Origin: D2472 sp964275585
GTDB lineage: Bacteria > Pseudomonadota > Gammaproteobacteria > Magnimaribacterales > D2472
Assembly: GCA_964275585.1 (NCBI GenBank)
Contig: CAXYCJ010000014.1
Location: 25,314 to 89,313, forward strand
Length of the DNA stretch: 64,000 bases
Direction of reading: 5' to 3'
The position numbers were made by a program, and so were the translations under genes. Below, piece after piece: positions 17,480 through 26,591 of this stretch; the stretch's first letter is position 1, and each line of letters starts with the position of its first letter. The notes under the pieces were generated by a model, which did not search any database, was not told the origin of the DNA, and saw nothing but the letters and a program-made list of their open reading frames with translations.

Positions 17480-19117
17480 ATGTCGTACCAGGTTTTAGCT
17501 AGAAAATATCGTCCGTCATCCTTTGCTGAAGTGGTTGGCCAGGAGCATGTTCTTAAAGCTCTGCAAAATAGCATTCAGCACAATAAACTTCATCAAGCTT
17601 ACATTTTTAGCGGTACCCGTGGTGTTGGAAAAACAACGATTGCAAGGGTTTTTGCTAAGTGCTTGAATTGTTTAAAATCCGACGTTGCTCAGACTGAGCC
17701 TTGTAATTCTTGCGCTGCATGCGAAGAAATTAGAGCTGGTCGTCACATAGAGTTTCTGGAGGTTGATGCAGCATCTAGAACTGGCGTTGATGATATGAGA
17801 GAGCTGCTTGAATCGGTTCAATACAAACCAACAAATGCTCGCTTTAAAATTTACCTTATTGATGAAGTGCACATGCTATCTACAAGCAGCTTTAATGCTT
17901 TATTGAAAACCCTAGAAGAGCCACCACCTCATGTCATGTTTTTAATGGCTACCACTGAGATTAAAAAGGTTCCAAAGACTGTTCTTTCAAGGTGCTTGCA
18001 ATTCAATCTTAAAATTATTTCCAGAATTCAGATTCATCAACACTTGAAATCTTTATTAGAATTAGAGTCGATTGCATACGATGAAGATTCTCTTGAATTG
18101 ATAGCAGATTCTGCTCAAGGCTCTATTCGAGACGGTTTAACATTATTAGATCAGGCAATTGCTCATGGTAATGGCTCCTTGAATGCAGAAGAAGTCAAAG
18201 CATTGCTCGGAACCATTGATCAGTCTTATGTAATTGAGCTGGTTGATCAAGTTGCAAATGGGAACGGGGATGGTGCATACGATGCATTGCACAGGATCAC
18301 TGAATTGAATGTTGAGTATGACCAAGTATTAAAAATATTGATTACCATCCTGCATGAGATTGTTCTGCATCAACAACTACAGAACAGTACAAATGAATCT
18401 ATTCAGCGCTTAGCCCAAAACTTAGATTTACAAATCACCCAGCTTCACTATGAAATTGCATTAAATGCTTTGAGTAAATTCCATGTGCATCCTCACCCAA
18501 AACAAGCCTTGGAATTATGCATTCTTCGAATGCTAGCATTCCAGCCCCTGAAAACAGAAACTCTTCCAAAATCAGAAAAAAAAAATTCTAAATTAGTATC
18601 AGCTCCATTATTAGACAATCCTAAGATTGTAGAGAAAAGAAATATTTCCAATGCAATTAATTCATCGTCAGAAAAGAAAGATTTAAGCGAACAAGAGCCT
18701 CAAGTAAATTTGAGTTCAACTCAAGCCCCCTCTAATCTTGACTTAGATAGCTGGAATAAAATGTTTGAAACATTGGAGCTTTCTATGTTTGTGAAACAGG
18801 TTTTTGCTGAGTTTGAGTTTCTTGGCTATAGCAATCAGATTCTAACTTTAAGAAAATCAGATGATCTAATCAATCCAACCGAAGGTCTTAAAACTGAATT
18901 TATGGAAGTTATTTCTGCTCGCTTAGGAACACAAGTATCCATGGTTATCAAAGATGGTGCAGTCATTGCTTCTCCTGCAATTCATGAGGCGCAAAAAGCA
19001 GAAGATCAGATTATCCAGGATAAATCTGAGTTATTAGAAAATCCTGTCGTTAAAGATATTATTGATTCATTTGGCGGTAAAATAATTGATAAATCCATAA
19101 AAAAGGTGAGCTCATGA
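17480..19117 (+). CDS. dnaX: DNA polymerase III subunit tau (and probably gamma)
   Basis: 545 residues from the ATG at 17480, which gives the standard MSYQVLARKYRP start (a TTG three codons earlier is less likely). Walker A GTRGVGKT is at 45-52, zinc cysteines at 64, 75, 78 and 81, and DEVH at 128-131. Domain III ends near residue 360; a variable linker and a tau-specific C-terminal domain follow. At codons 366-369 (18576-18585) is a run of ten A; a shift either way meets a stop within a few codons, giving a gamma-sized product of about 370 residues. The clamp loader places the beta clamp on primed DNA. Confidence 0.95.
   Translation: MSYQVLARKYRPSSFAEVVGQEHVLKALQNSIQHNKLHQAYIFSGTRGVGKTTIARVFAKCLNCLKSDVAQTEPCNSCAACEEIRAGRHIEFLEVDAASRTGVDDMRELLESVQYKPTNARFKIYLIDEVHMLSTSSFNALLKTLEEPPPHVMFLMATTEIKKVPKTVLSRCLQFNLKIISRIQIHQHLKSLLELESIAYDEDSLELIADSAQGSIRDGLTLLDQAIAHGNGSLNAEEVKALLGTIDQSYVIELVDQVANGNGDGAYDALHRITELNVEYDQVLKILITILHEIVLHQQLQNSTNESIQRLAQNLDLQITQLHYEIALNALSKFHVHPHPKQALELCILRMLAFQPLKTETLPKSEKKNSKLVSAPLLDNPKIVEKRNISNAINSSSEKKDLSEQEPQVNLSSTQAPSNLDLDSWNKMFETLELSMFVKQVFAEFEFLGYSNQILTLRKSDDLINPTEGLKTEFMEVISARLGTQVSMVIKDGAVIASPAIHEAQKAEDQIIQDKSELLENPVVKDIIDSFGGKIIDKSIKKVSS
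18576..18585 (+). promoter_or_regulatory. A10 slippery run in dnaX
   Basis: Ten consecutive A lie at the boundary between the clamp-loader domains and the tau-only region. In the -1 frame the next stop is TAA at 18589-18591; in the +1 frame it is TAG at 18594-18596. Transcriptional slippage on an A9 run makes gamma in Thermus thermophilus, and -1 ribosomal shifting does so in E. coli, so a gamma-producing role is plausible. Confidence 0.5.
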
Positions 19118-19701
19118 GTAAAGATCTGCTCTACGAATTAATTGAAGCCCTGACTATACTTCCAGGAGTTGGTAAAAAATCTGCTCAACGCATGGCATTA
19201 TTCTTGTTGGATAAAAATAAAGATGGTGCTTTGCATTTGGCGAAAACTTTAGAAGAGTGCTTGGCTACAATTCAGCGCTGTGAAGTGTGTCGTCAGCTGA
19301 CCTCCGAATCCGTTTGTCGAATCTGCAGTGATTCTTCAAGAGATTCTTATAGTTTATGTGTTGTCGAGAACCCAGCTGACGTGTTAGCCATTGAATCGAC
19401 AGGAGGTTTTAAAGGGAGGTATTTTGTTTTGATGGGACGACTCTCTCCCATAGATGGAATTTCTCCAGAAGATTTAGGAATCCCTGATTTGCTTAGATAT
19501 ATTCATCATACCAAGATTGAAGAAGTGATTCTGGCTACAAGCTCTACAGTCGAAGGAGATGCAACAGCATCATTTATTAAAGATCATTTAGAGTCTGTGA
19601 AAGTATCAAGAATTTCTTATGGAATTCCTATAGGAGGAGAGTTAGAGTATGTCGATGGCAATACTATTGCCAGAGCTATCCAAGGGAGGATCGTAATTTA
19701 A
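19114..19701 (+). CDS. recR: Recombination protein RecR
   Basis: 195 residues: a helix-hairpin-helix near LPGVGKKSAQRM, a C4 zinc motif (CEVCRQLTSESVCRIC) and a Toprim domain with VVENPADVLAIE, ending in the usual GGELEYVDGNTIARA region. RecR works with RecO/RecF to load RecA on gapped DNA. It overlaps dnaX by 4 bp; the ybaB gene that usually sits between dnaX and recR is absent. Confidence 0.96.
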   Translation: MSKDLLYELIEALTILPGVGKKSAQRMALFLLDKNKDGALHLAKTLEECLATIQRCEVCRQLTSESVCRICSDSSRDSYSLCVVENPADVLAIESTGGFKGRYFVLMGRLSPIDGISPEDLGIPDLLRYIHHTKIEEVILATSSTVEGDATASFIKDHLESVKVSRISYGIPIGGELEYVDGNTIARAIQGRIVI

Positions 19702-20271
19702 ATGTCTATTAAACCTGATGTGTGGATTAAACGTATGGCAGAAAGTCAGGGAATGATTGAGCCTTTTTCAGAGAATCAAGTTAGAGTTGATGCCAAAGGT
19801 GAAAAGCTTATTTCTTATGGTGTCTCAAGTTTTGGTTATGATGTTCGCTGCGCCAATGAGTTTAAAGTCTTTACAAATATTCATTCAGCAACAGTAGACC
19901 CTAAACTCTTTGATGATAAAAGTTTCGTTGATATCACCTCAGATGTTTGCATCATCCCTCCTAATTCCTTTGCACTAGCTAGAACCGTTGAGTATTTTAG
20001 AATTCCACGCAATGTTTTAACCATTTGTCTTGGCAAATCAACTTATGCTAGATGTGGAATTATTGTTAACGTCACCCCATTAGAGCCAGAGTGGGAAGGG
20101 CATGTAACTCTAGAATTCTCAAACACAACCAATTTACCCGCTAAGATATATGCAGGCGAGGGCGTTGCTCAAATGATCTTCTTTGAATCAGATGAGGAGT
20201 GCGAGGTCAGTTATAAAGACCGCGATGGAAAGTATCAAGGTCAAACAGGCGTCACACTGCCAAAAACTTAA
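19702..20271 (+). CDS. dcd: dCTP deaminase
   Basis: 189 residues with the family features SYGVSSFGYDVRC, the catalytic-loop region GKSTYARCGI and TPLEPEWEGHVTLE with its conserved Glu. It converts dCTP to dUTP, the precursor for dTMP. It begins directly after the recR stop codon with no spacer and ends in a 4-bp overlap with the convergent DUF3108-like gene. Confidence 0.95.
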   Translation: MSIKPDVWIKRMAESQGMIEPFSENQVRVDAKGEKLISYGVSSFGYDVRCANEFKVFTNIHSATVDPKLFDDKSFVDITSDVCIIPPNSFALARTVEYFRIPRNVLTICLGKSTYARCGIIVNVTPLEPEWEGHVTLEFSNTTNLPAKIYAGEGVAQMIFFESDEECEVSYKDRDGKYQGQTGVTLPKT

Positions 20272-20945
20272 TACAATTTTTTAAGCTCAAGCAGCGTGTC
20301 CCCGTCCTTGTCTTCATCCTCAACCTTAATGATTAGATAATTTAATTCCGTGGCCAAAAAGTATTTTGTTGTTCGATTATCCTGCAATCTAATCCGCTCA
20401 ACGACTTTGCATGGATAAATTTTACCATCGACCTCAAAGCTGCCATCTCCAATAATTTTATAATTATTGTTTTCAATTAAACCAGTCTTTAGATCTGGAA
20501 GTTTTAAGGAGAACTCTGTTAGCCCAGAAATGACATTTTTTCTAATTTGAATTTGAACATTTAATGGATCAAATACATTTTCATTTCCTATTACATCTTG
20601 TGTCCAGTTATATTTTCCTTTAGAGGTAACAGTACCTTCTTTCTGGTTAAAATCTAAGACTCTCTGATCTTTAATTATAGCCAGTCTAGCTTTAACAGAA
20701 TATTTCTTTGAAGTCATGACGTTATCCTTCTCAGTAAAATCTGATTGAATATTTATTCTGCCTAGAGGAAACTTCGCATCAAATCTAATGATCCTTGATC
20801 CATTATCTTTGGTCACTAATTCCCTGATTCCTGTCATAGCAACCTTCGAATTAGTAAACATATATTCGCCACTATAATCAGGAATCTCTTGTGCATTTAT
20901 ACAAAGAGAAAACATAAAAATAGGCATCGCAGCGTGTTTATACAT
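20268..20945 (-). CDS. DUF3108-like exported protein
   Basis: 225 residues from the ATG at 20945, which overlaps the end of purN by 8 bp. A longer open frame extends into purN but is an artefact. The start shows a short signal peptide (MFSLCINAQE) followed by a beta-rich domain with YSGEYMFTNSK, FSLKLPDLKTG and a C-terminal VEDEDKDGDTLLELKK. Proteins of the DUF3108 family sit next to purN in many gammaproteobacteria and are periplasmic, of unknown role. Assignment to DUF3108 rests on this context and general pattern. Confidence 0.7.
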   Translation of the reverse strand: MYKHAAMPIFMFSLCINAQEIPDYSGEYMFTNSKVAMTGIRELVTKDNGSRIIRFDAKFPLGRINIQSDFTEKDNVMTSKKYSVKARLAIIKDQRVLDFNQKEGTVTSKGKYNWTQDVIGNENVFDPLNVQIQIRKNVISGLTEFSLKLPDLKTGLIENNNYKIIGDGSFEVDGKIYPCKVVERIRLQDNRTTKYFLATELNYLIIKVEDEDKDGDTLLELKKLY

Positions 20946-21585
20946 TAAAGAACTCCATATGATTTTGTCCAAAGTGACTCTCAGCTTCGAAAACCACCTT
21001 ATTACCCTTGAGTTGAATGTACCCCTTAGCGATCTCAGCAATAACTTTTGGAAAAATTGCATGCTCAATTTTATGAATTCTTGAGATTAATTTTGCCTCA
21101 GATTGCAAAGGATCAATTTTGAGTGCTCCTTGCGCAATTACAGGCCCACTATCTAAATCCTTATCAACATAATGCACTGATATGCCATGCATCAAGTCAC
21201 CATTTTCAATAGCTTTTTTGTGGGTATCCAGGCCAGGATACGCAGGCAAAAGAGAAGGGTGAATATTAATTAATTGTCCAGCAAAAGAATCTGTAAACTC
21301 TGGCGTCAGGATTCTCATAAATCCTGCCAAGATAACTAAATCTGGCTCCACTGCCAGGACTTGCTCGAGTAAAGCCTGATCAAAACCTTCTCTAGATTTA
21401 TAATCACGATGGTTGATTGTCTGGGTCATGAGGTGATATTTTTTAGCCCTTTCCAAGCCTTTAACATTCGGGATATTAGAGATTACTAATTCAATCGATC
21501 CAGGAATACTTCCATTTAGACAAGCCTTGGCGATGGCTTCCAAATTTGACCCGCTGCCTGAAATGAGAACCACTATTTTTTTCAT
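20938..21585 (-). CDS. purN: Phosphoribosylglycinamide formyltransferase
   Basis: 215 residues with the N-terminal VLISGSGSNLEA loop and the catalytic stretch INIHPSLLPAYPG, GISVHYVDKDLDSGP. PurN transfers the formyl group from 10-formyl-THF to GAR in purine synthesis. It follows purM with 3 bp between them, the classical purMN pair. folD, which supplies 10-formyl-THF, is elsewhere in this window. Confidence 0.97.
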   Translation of the reverse strand: MKKIVVLISGSGSNLEAIAKACLNGSIPGSIELVISNIPNVKGLERAKKYHLMTQTINHRDYKSREGFDQALLEQVLAVEPDLVILAGFMRILTPEFTDSFAGQLINIHPSLLPAYPGLDTHKKAIENGDLMHGISVHYVDKDLDSGPVIAQGALKIDPLQSEAKLISRIHKIEHAIFPKVIAEIAKGYIQLKGNKVVFEAESHFGQNHMEFFNV

Positions 21586-21588
21586 GAA

Positions 21589-22608
21589 CTAGATGTATTG
21601 TATTTGGCTAGAGACAGTAGATTTTTTAATTGAACCAATTTCAAAGGATTCTAATTTATGAGATTTAAAAATCTGCTTTGCTTTAATAGTATCTTTGGCA
21701 TCTATGATACAGATCATCCCAATACCACAATTAAAAATTCTTAACATGTCAGGCTGCGATATTTTTCCAGCTTCCTGTAACCATCGGAACACTCTAGGGA
21801 ATTTCCAAGATGATAACTTAATTTCAGCCATCAAGCCTTTTTTAAGAATTCTAGGAATATTTTCTGTCAAGCCGCCTCCAGTTATATGCGCCATTCCTTT
21901 GACTTCAATTTTTCTAATAAGTTCCAGAATAGACTTTGGGTATAAATGAGTTGGCCTAAGCAACAATTTCATTACAGCCTCAGGCGTTTTTGTTTTGTTC
22001 AAGATAGAGCGAATTAATGAGTAACCATTTGAATGAGGCCCACTTGACTCAATAGCAAGCAACACTTGCCCGACCCTAATTTTCTTTCCATTAATAAGTT
22101 GTGATTTTTCTACCACGCCAACAGAAAACCCAGCTAAATCAAAGTTATTTTTAACATAATGACCAGGCATCTCGGCTGTTTCGCCGCCAAGCAAAGCGCA
22201 TCCACTTATTTTGCAGGATTTGGCAATACCTTTGATGATTAAAGCAGTTGACTTGGGTTTAAGTTTAGATGTAGCAAAGTAGTCTAAGAAAAATAGGGGC
22301 TCTGCGCCACATGTCACCATGTCATTTACACACATTGCAACTAAATCTTGCCCAATGAGATGAGTTTTATTATGAGCTTGACTGAGCGCAACCTTTGTAC
22401 CCACCCCATCTGTGCAGCCAACTAAAATAGGTTCTTTATAATTTTTTCCAAGCTGAAATAGACCTGCAAAGCCTCCAATACCACCTAGCACCCGTCTATC
22501 ATGAGTTGCATTTACACTTGCTTTGATAGATTGAACCAATTCATTACCTTTTCTAATGTCAACTCCTGCCTTAGCATAAGGATCTGTAGGTTTTGTTTTG
22601 CTAGTCAT
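21589..22608 (-). CDS. purM: Phosphoribosylformylglycinamidine cyclo-ligase
   Basis: 339 residues: DPYAKAGVDIRKGNELV at the start, the ATP-binding GGFAGLF and GCTDGVGTKV motifs, MCVNDMVTCGAEPLFFLDY and GGETAEMPGHY, all standard AIR synthetase features. It catalyses ATP-dependent closure of FGAM to AIR. It forms an operon with purN and is divergent from the DUF2066 gene with only 14 bp between start codons. Confidence 0.97.
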   Translation of the reverse strand: MTSKTKPTDPYAKAGVDIRKGNELVQSIKASVNATHDRRVLGGIGGFAGLFQLGKNYKEPILVGCTDGVGTKVALSQAHNKTHLIGQDLVAMCVNDMVTCGAEPLFFLDYFATSKLKPKSTALIIKGIAKSCKISGCALLGGETAEMPGHYVKNNFDLAGFSVGVVEKSQLINGKKIRVGQVLLAIESSGPHSNGYSLIRSILNKTKTPEAVMKLLLRPTHLYPKSILELIRKIEVKGMAHITGGGLTENIPRILKKGLMAEIKLSSWKFPRVFRWLQEAGKISQPDMLRIFNCGIGMICIIDAKDTIKAKQIFKSHKLESFEIGSIKKSTVSSQIQYI

Positions 22609-22622
22609 TTACAATAAAAATT

Positions 22623-23639
22623 ATGTTTAAAAGTTTTAGTTTCTTACTTCTGTTTAGCCTTAGCTTAACTGGCCCAGCCTTTGCTAAAGAGTTATCAACT
22701 TTGTTCGAAGTAAAGATTCCTGCTGATCAGTATACCAATACTAATGATGGATTAAATAAAGCATTCAATCGTTTAATAAAAAAGTTAACAGGCTCAAGAA
22801 CTCAAAAATATCTGTGGAGAATTGGAAATGCAAAATTAAAGAAGGTTGATTTTGTATCTTCGTATTCACTCGAAACTAATCAAGGACAAGAGATGCTAAC
22901 CGTTCAATTCAATAGCACAACTTTAATTCCACAACTTAGAGGTTTAAATATTCCATTATTAGGTTTTAATCGTCCCGTTATACTTTTTTTGCTAAAGCTT
23001 GATGCTGGCGAGGCTATGCCGAAATACTTAAGTTCAAATACCTCTGGATCTCTAGAATTTGAAATGATCAAAATGCTAAAAATAATTGGCATTGAGAGAG
23101 GCGTTTACTTGGAGTTACCAGAGTTCGATTTAGAAGATTTAAATTTACTCAATCACACTAATGTTCTATTTTCTCCACCTCAGTATGTTAAAAATAAATT
23201 TTATCATGACGCTTTTTTAAATATTACAGTCTCGAGAGTTGGAATTAATCAATGGGCTGTTGATGGTGACGTAAGAACTCCATCTCCATTGCAAAAAAAA
23301 ATGTTACTAGGTTTTATTAGAGAGCAAATCCATCTTTTTTTAGATAAATTTTTGGAAGTTAAACCATTGGAGACTGGCCTAATAGGAGATGAAATTATTA
23401 TGTCAATCCATGGCCTGGATTCATTTGAAGACTTTATGGCGGTTGAATTAGAGTTAGGTAAAATTTTTGCAATAAAAAAAAGAAAATTTTTTTTCTTTAA
23501 TCGCTCACAAATTGATTATAAGATTCAGTTATTTCAAACTACAGATTCATTATTAAAAGAGCTAAGGGGTAGTAGTAAGCTAATGGTTGAAAACTTTAAT
23601 ATTGAAAATCAAAAACTTAAGTTGGAATACCTTAATTAA
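22623..23639 (+). CDS. DUF2066 domain exported protein
   Basis: 338 residues with a signal peptide ending in FAKE. The body starts LFEVKIPADQYTNTNDGLNKAFNRLIKKLTG, the typical opening of DUF2066 proteins, and continues with RPVILFLLKLD. These proteins are usually encoded divergently from purM in gammaproteobacteria, as here, but have no proven function. Two bases separate it from the phosphatidyltransferase gene. Confidence 0.8.
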   Translation: MFKSFSFLLLFSLSLTGPAFAKELSTLFEVKIPADQYTNTNDGLNKAFNRLIKKLTGSRTQKYLWRIGNAKLKKVDFVSSYSLETNQGQEMLTVQFNSTTLIPQLRGLNIPLLGFNRPVILFLLKLDAGEAMPKYLSSNTSGSLEFEMIKMLKIIGIERGVYLELPEFDLEDLNLLNHTNVLFSPPQYVKNKFYHDAFLNITVSRVGINQWAVDGDVRTPSPLQKKMLLGFIREQIHLFLDKFLEVKPLETGLIGDEIIMSIHGLDSFEDFMAVELELGKIFAIKKRKFFFFNRSQIDYKIQLFQTTDSLLKELRGSSKLMVENFNIENQKLKLEYLN

Positions 23640-23641
23640 GC

Positions 23642-24193
23642 ATGAGTAAATATTTTATTTTTATTCCAAATCTTCTGTCTATCATTAGAATTTTTTTGAT
23701 GTACCCATTGTTAATATTTATCTCTGACGGAAATTTTCTTTTTGCACTCTATATTTTTATCCTTGCAGCGGCTACAGATGGCCTAGATGGCTATTTAGCA
23801 AGAGTGATGGATTGGCAGACTGACCTTGGAAAAATTCTAGATCCCATTGCAGATAAGATTTTATTAATTGGCACTATTTTAATTCTTTGGATGAACTCAT
23901 ACATACCATTTTTTGTTTTTGCTATTTTTGTACTTAGAGACTTAATTATAATTATTGGAGCAGCATTCCATATGACCGTATATGAAACAGGAGCCCCAAA
24001 TCCAAATACCTTTGGCAAAATCACCACCTTTACTCATATTGGCTACCTTGCAAGCGTTTTTATCGATATCGTTTTTTCTTACAACATAAGTAGCTTTATT
24101 ATCGATGTATCTGTTGTGTTGATAACATTGGTGAGCCTAGTTTTGTATGGAATTAATTGGTTTAAATTAACGGCAAAGATGCACAATGAATAA
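23642..24193 (+). CDS. CDP-alcohol phosphatidyltransferase (PgsA-like)
   Basis: 183 residues with about five membrane helices and the signature DGLDGYLAR-x8-G-x3-D-x3-D ending in LDPIADK. Enzymes of this family make phosphatidylglycerophosphate, phosphatidylserine or related lipids at the inner membrane. The length fits PgsA. It overlaps hda by 8 bp; acidic phospholipids and Hda both act on DnaA nucleotide state, so the pairing is suggestive, though gene order alone does not prove a link. Confidence 0.88.
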   Translation: MSKYFIFIPNLLSIIRIFLMYPLLIFISDGNFLFALYIFILAAATDGLDGYLARVMDWQTDLGKILDPIADKILLIGTILILWMNSYIPFFVFAIFVLRDLIIIIGAAFHMTVYETGAPNPNTFGKITTFTHIGYLASVFIDIVFSYNISSFIIDVSVVLITLVSLVLYGINWFKLTAKMHNE

Positions 24194-24890
24194 TCCTACC
24201 CAGGTCATCTTTCCATTTCAGGTTGATCAACGAGCATCTTTTTCAAATTTTTTCTGCACATCCAAAAATTCTGATTTTTTAAACCATTTACAGCAAAGAG
24301 TATCTAGTGAGAATTTTTATGAAATAATAATAGACGGCATTGCAGGTTCAGGGAAATCATTTCTTATGCAATCTATTTGCAATGAGTTAGGTGCTGCGAA
24401 TAAACGATTTGCTTATGTGCCTATGTCTAAGGCTATCAAGCTGGACGTAGAAATTTTACAAAACTTAGCATCTTTAGATGTAGTGTGCATTGATGATCTC
24501 CAGCTAGTTAAATCTCAAAAAGAATGGGAAACAGCAATTTTCCATTTAATTAATGAATGCCAGCAAGCAAGGTGCAGTTTAATTTTTTCTGTTTCTAGCA
24601 ATGCTTCTATTGACGAATTAGTTATTCTTCCTGACTTACTATCTCGTTTCAAGCGTATGGAGCACATGAAGCTCAAGGCTGTAGGTGATGAGGATCTTCG
24701 CGAAGCTTTAATATTTGTTTCTCAAAGCCTAGACATCAATCTTGAGTTTACTGAACTTGATTTTCTTCTTAAGCATCATGAGCGTGAATTCTCAGGACTG
24801 GTAAAAAATATTATCTTGCTAGATCAGCGAGCTGGTGAGCTTAAAAGAAAGATCACCATCCCGCTAATAAAAGAAACTCTAAGTATTTAA
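24186..24890 (+). CDS. hda: DnaA regulatory inactivator Hda
   Basis: 234 residues of a DnaA-like AAA+ domain without the DNA-binding domain. The Walker A is GIAGSGKS (about 56-63), Walker B CIDDLQ, and the C-terminal end KITIPLIKETLSI matches E. coli Hda. The N-terminal QVIFPF corresponds to the QLSLPL clamp-binding motif in a weakened form. Hda with the beta clamp stimulates ATP hydrolysis by DnaA to prevent reinitiation. Confidence 0.9.
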   Translation: MNNPTQVIFPFQVDQRASFSNFFCTSKNSDFLNHLQQRVSSENFYEIIIDGIAGSGKSFLMQSICNELGAANKRFAYVPMSKAIKLDVEILQNLASLDVVCIDDLQLVKSQKEWETAIFHLINECQQARCSLIFSVSSNASIDELVILPDLLSRFKRMEHMKLKAVGDEDLREALIFVSQSLDINLEFTELDFLLKHHEREFSGLVKNIILLDQRAGELKRKITIPLIKETLSI

Positions 24891-24974
24891 CAATTCTTAA
24901 TATGTTGCTCAGAACAATGGTTGATATGTAGCAATAATAGTTTTCTTTAGAGTACTTGTAGTAATATTTAAGGT

Positions 24975-26327
24975 ATGAAAAAAATATTTGTTGTGGTTAG
25001 TCTTGTTTTAGCTTTTGGTCTTGCTGGCCCAAAAATTATTGGTAACAGCATGAATCAAAACATCAGTGACTTCATAGCCAATCTCAATGAAATGCCGGGC
25101 TATCAATTAAAGATTAAAAGTCTGGAAACGGGATGGTTCTCCACCACTGCGGAAGTGAATGTCGGTTTTGATCCTGCGTTTTTGAATGATGGTTCCATGA
25201 ATTTATCAGACGAGCTAATGTTGAAACAATTATTGAATGCCGACGTTAATATCTCTGCTCAGCATGGTCCGCTCTTAACGCTCAATGGATTTAGATTAGG
25301 TTTGTTTTCTTTTAACATAGAAGTTGATGATATTAGTATGCGTGAATATTTGGAGTACTCAGAAAATCAGTCTCTATATAGCGTGAAAGGTAGAACTAGC
25401 TTTTTGGGAGCTACGAGCTTCACAGATTCTATGCCATCTTTTACTATAGTGGATTTGGCTAATTTTAGATTTGATGGATGGAGCGGCAAAGGTAAAGCTT
25501 CATCGAATAAAACATCCTATCAAGGTGAAATGCCATCATTAATGTTTACTGAAAAAGGTGAGGGCCTAGAAATCACCTCAGTGACGATAAACCTTGACTA
25601 CGATACCTCAATCTCAGACGGAATGACCAACATGTTTGTGGACTCCAAGGGTGAAGTTAATTTTGGTTCCGTTCGATACTCTGGTCCTTCAATGGATGAC
25701 GATAATAATTTTACTTTTAAAAATTTGGGAGTGAGCGCTCTAAGTGAAGTAAATAAAAATGGAGACCTTATTGATTATGCTCTGAATTTTTCAATTGAGG
25801 CTATTTCAGTTTCCATTTTTAATGCAAATGACCTTGTGTTTAATTTTGAGCTCAATAATCTTAAGAAAAGTTTGATTGACTTATTAGAAGAAGTTGGTCA
25901 AATGAATCCATCAGAAATGGAGCAAGCAATGCTTGATCTTCAAGAGCAAAACATAGAAGAAACAAAGAAGTATGCGTTGCCTATATTGCAAGCTTCTCCT
26001 GAATTTAATTTAACAAAAATGTCTGGAAATATTGGCAGAGGTAATTTTTCTGGATATGTAAAAACAAAGTTAACGGATATTGAGAATTTACCTGATGTTC
26101 CGGAGGAAGACATAGCTTTTTGGCTATCCAAATTAGTTATTGATTCTAAGCTAACTTTAGATAAACCAATGGCCAGGGAAATTGATTACATGTTTCAGCT
26201 AGGAGCTGAAGCTATGATTGAGGCAGGCATGTTAACCAAAAATTCTGATGGTGATTTCGATTTAATATTTAGATTGCAAGACAGTCTAGCTACGTTAAAT
26301 GATGATCCATTCCCTCTGCCCTTTTAA
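24975..26327 (+). CDS. YdgA/DUF945 family protein
   Basis: 450 residues with an N-terminal membrane anchor or signal (MKKIFVVVSLVLAFGLAGPKI). The early segment MPGYQLKIKSLETGWFSTTAEVNV is the DUF945 hallmark, followed by long beta-rich repeats as in E. coli YdgA. Family members are periplasmic or outer-leaflet proteins with AsmA-like folds and no agreed function. It has its own spacing of 84 bp from hda. Confidence 0.8.
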   Translation: MKKIFVVVSLVLAFGLAGPKIIGNSMNQNISDFIANLNEMPGYQLKIKSLETGWFSTTAEVNVGFDPAFLNDGSMNLSDELMLKQLLNADVNISAQHGPLLTLNGFRLGLFSFNIEVDDISMREYLEYSENQSLYSVKGRTSFLGATSFTDSMPSFTIVDLANFRFDGWSGKGKASSNKTSYQGEMPSLMFTEKGEGLEITSVTINLDYDTSISDGMTNMFVDSKGEVNFGSVRYSGPSMDDDNNFTFKNLGVSALSEVNKNGDLIDYALNFSIEAISVSIFNANDLVFNFELNNLKKSLIDLLEEVGQMNPSEMEQAMLDLQEQNIEETKKYALPILQASPEFNLTKMSGNIGRGNFSGYVKTKLTDIENLPDVPEEDIAFWLSKLVIDSKLTLDKPMAREIDYMFQLGAEAMIEAGMLTKNSDGDFDLIFRLQDSLATLNDDPFPLPF

Positions 26328-26417
26328 GATCAGGCTATTATCAAATTATATTAGAGGGTTAGAGAACTTAAAAGAAAGATTGCCATTCATTTAATTAAAA
26401 AACCATAAACCTGTAAC

Positions 26418-26546
26418 TTACTCTTCTTTGTAATTTTCCTCGAGAATACCTTTTTCTTTGAGAGTCTTTGTTAGTTTTTCTAAACGAACGAGTGCGACCA
26501 CTCCGATCATCCCAAAAATAAAACCCATTACTGCTAGTCCATCCAT
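26418..26546 (-). CDS. Small single-pass membrane protein (42 aa)
   Basis: A short frame with ATG at 26546, preceded by an AAGGAA ribosome site 6 bp upstream. It encodes one hydrophobic helix (VMGFIFGMIGVVALV) followed by a charged, helical tail rich in Lys and Glu (RLEKLTKTLKEKGILEE). The clear ribosome site, the amphipathic design and the otherwise empty 264-bp gap argue for a real gene. I do not recognise the family. Confidence 0.6.
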   Translation of the reverse strand: MDGLAVMGFIFGMIGVVALVRLEKLTKTLKEKGILEENYKEE

Positions 26547-26591
26547 ATCAGTTTCCTTTTTTAATATTTTTTGCCACGATGGTCTTAACTG

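Noticed and set aside
20946..21068. 41-residue N-terminal extension of the DUF3108-like protein into purN
   Set aside because: The extension is an alternative frame of purN; the ATG at 20945 gives a signal peptide and an ordinary 8-bp overlap.
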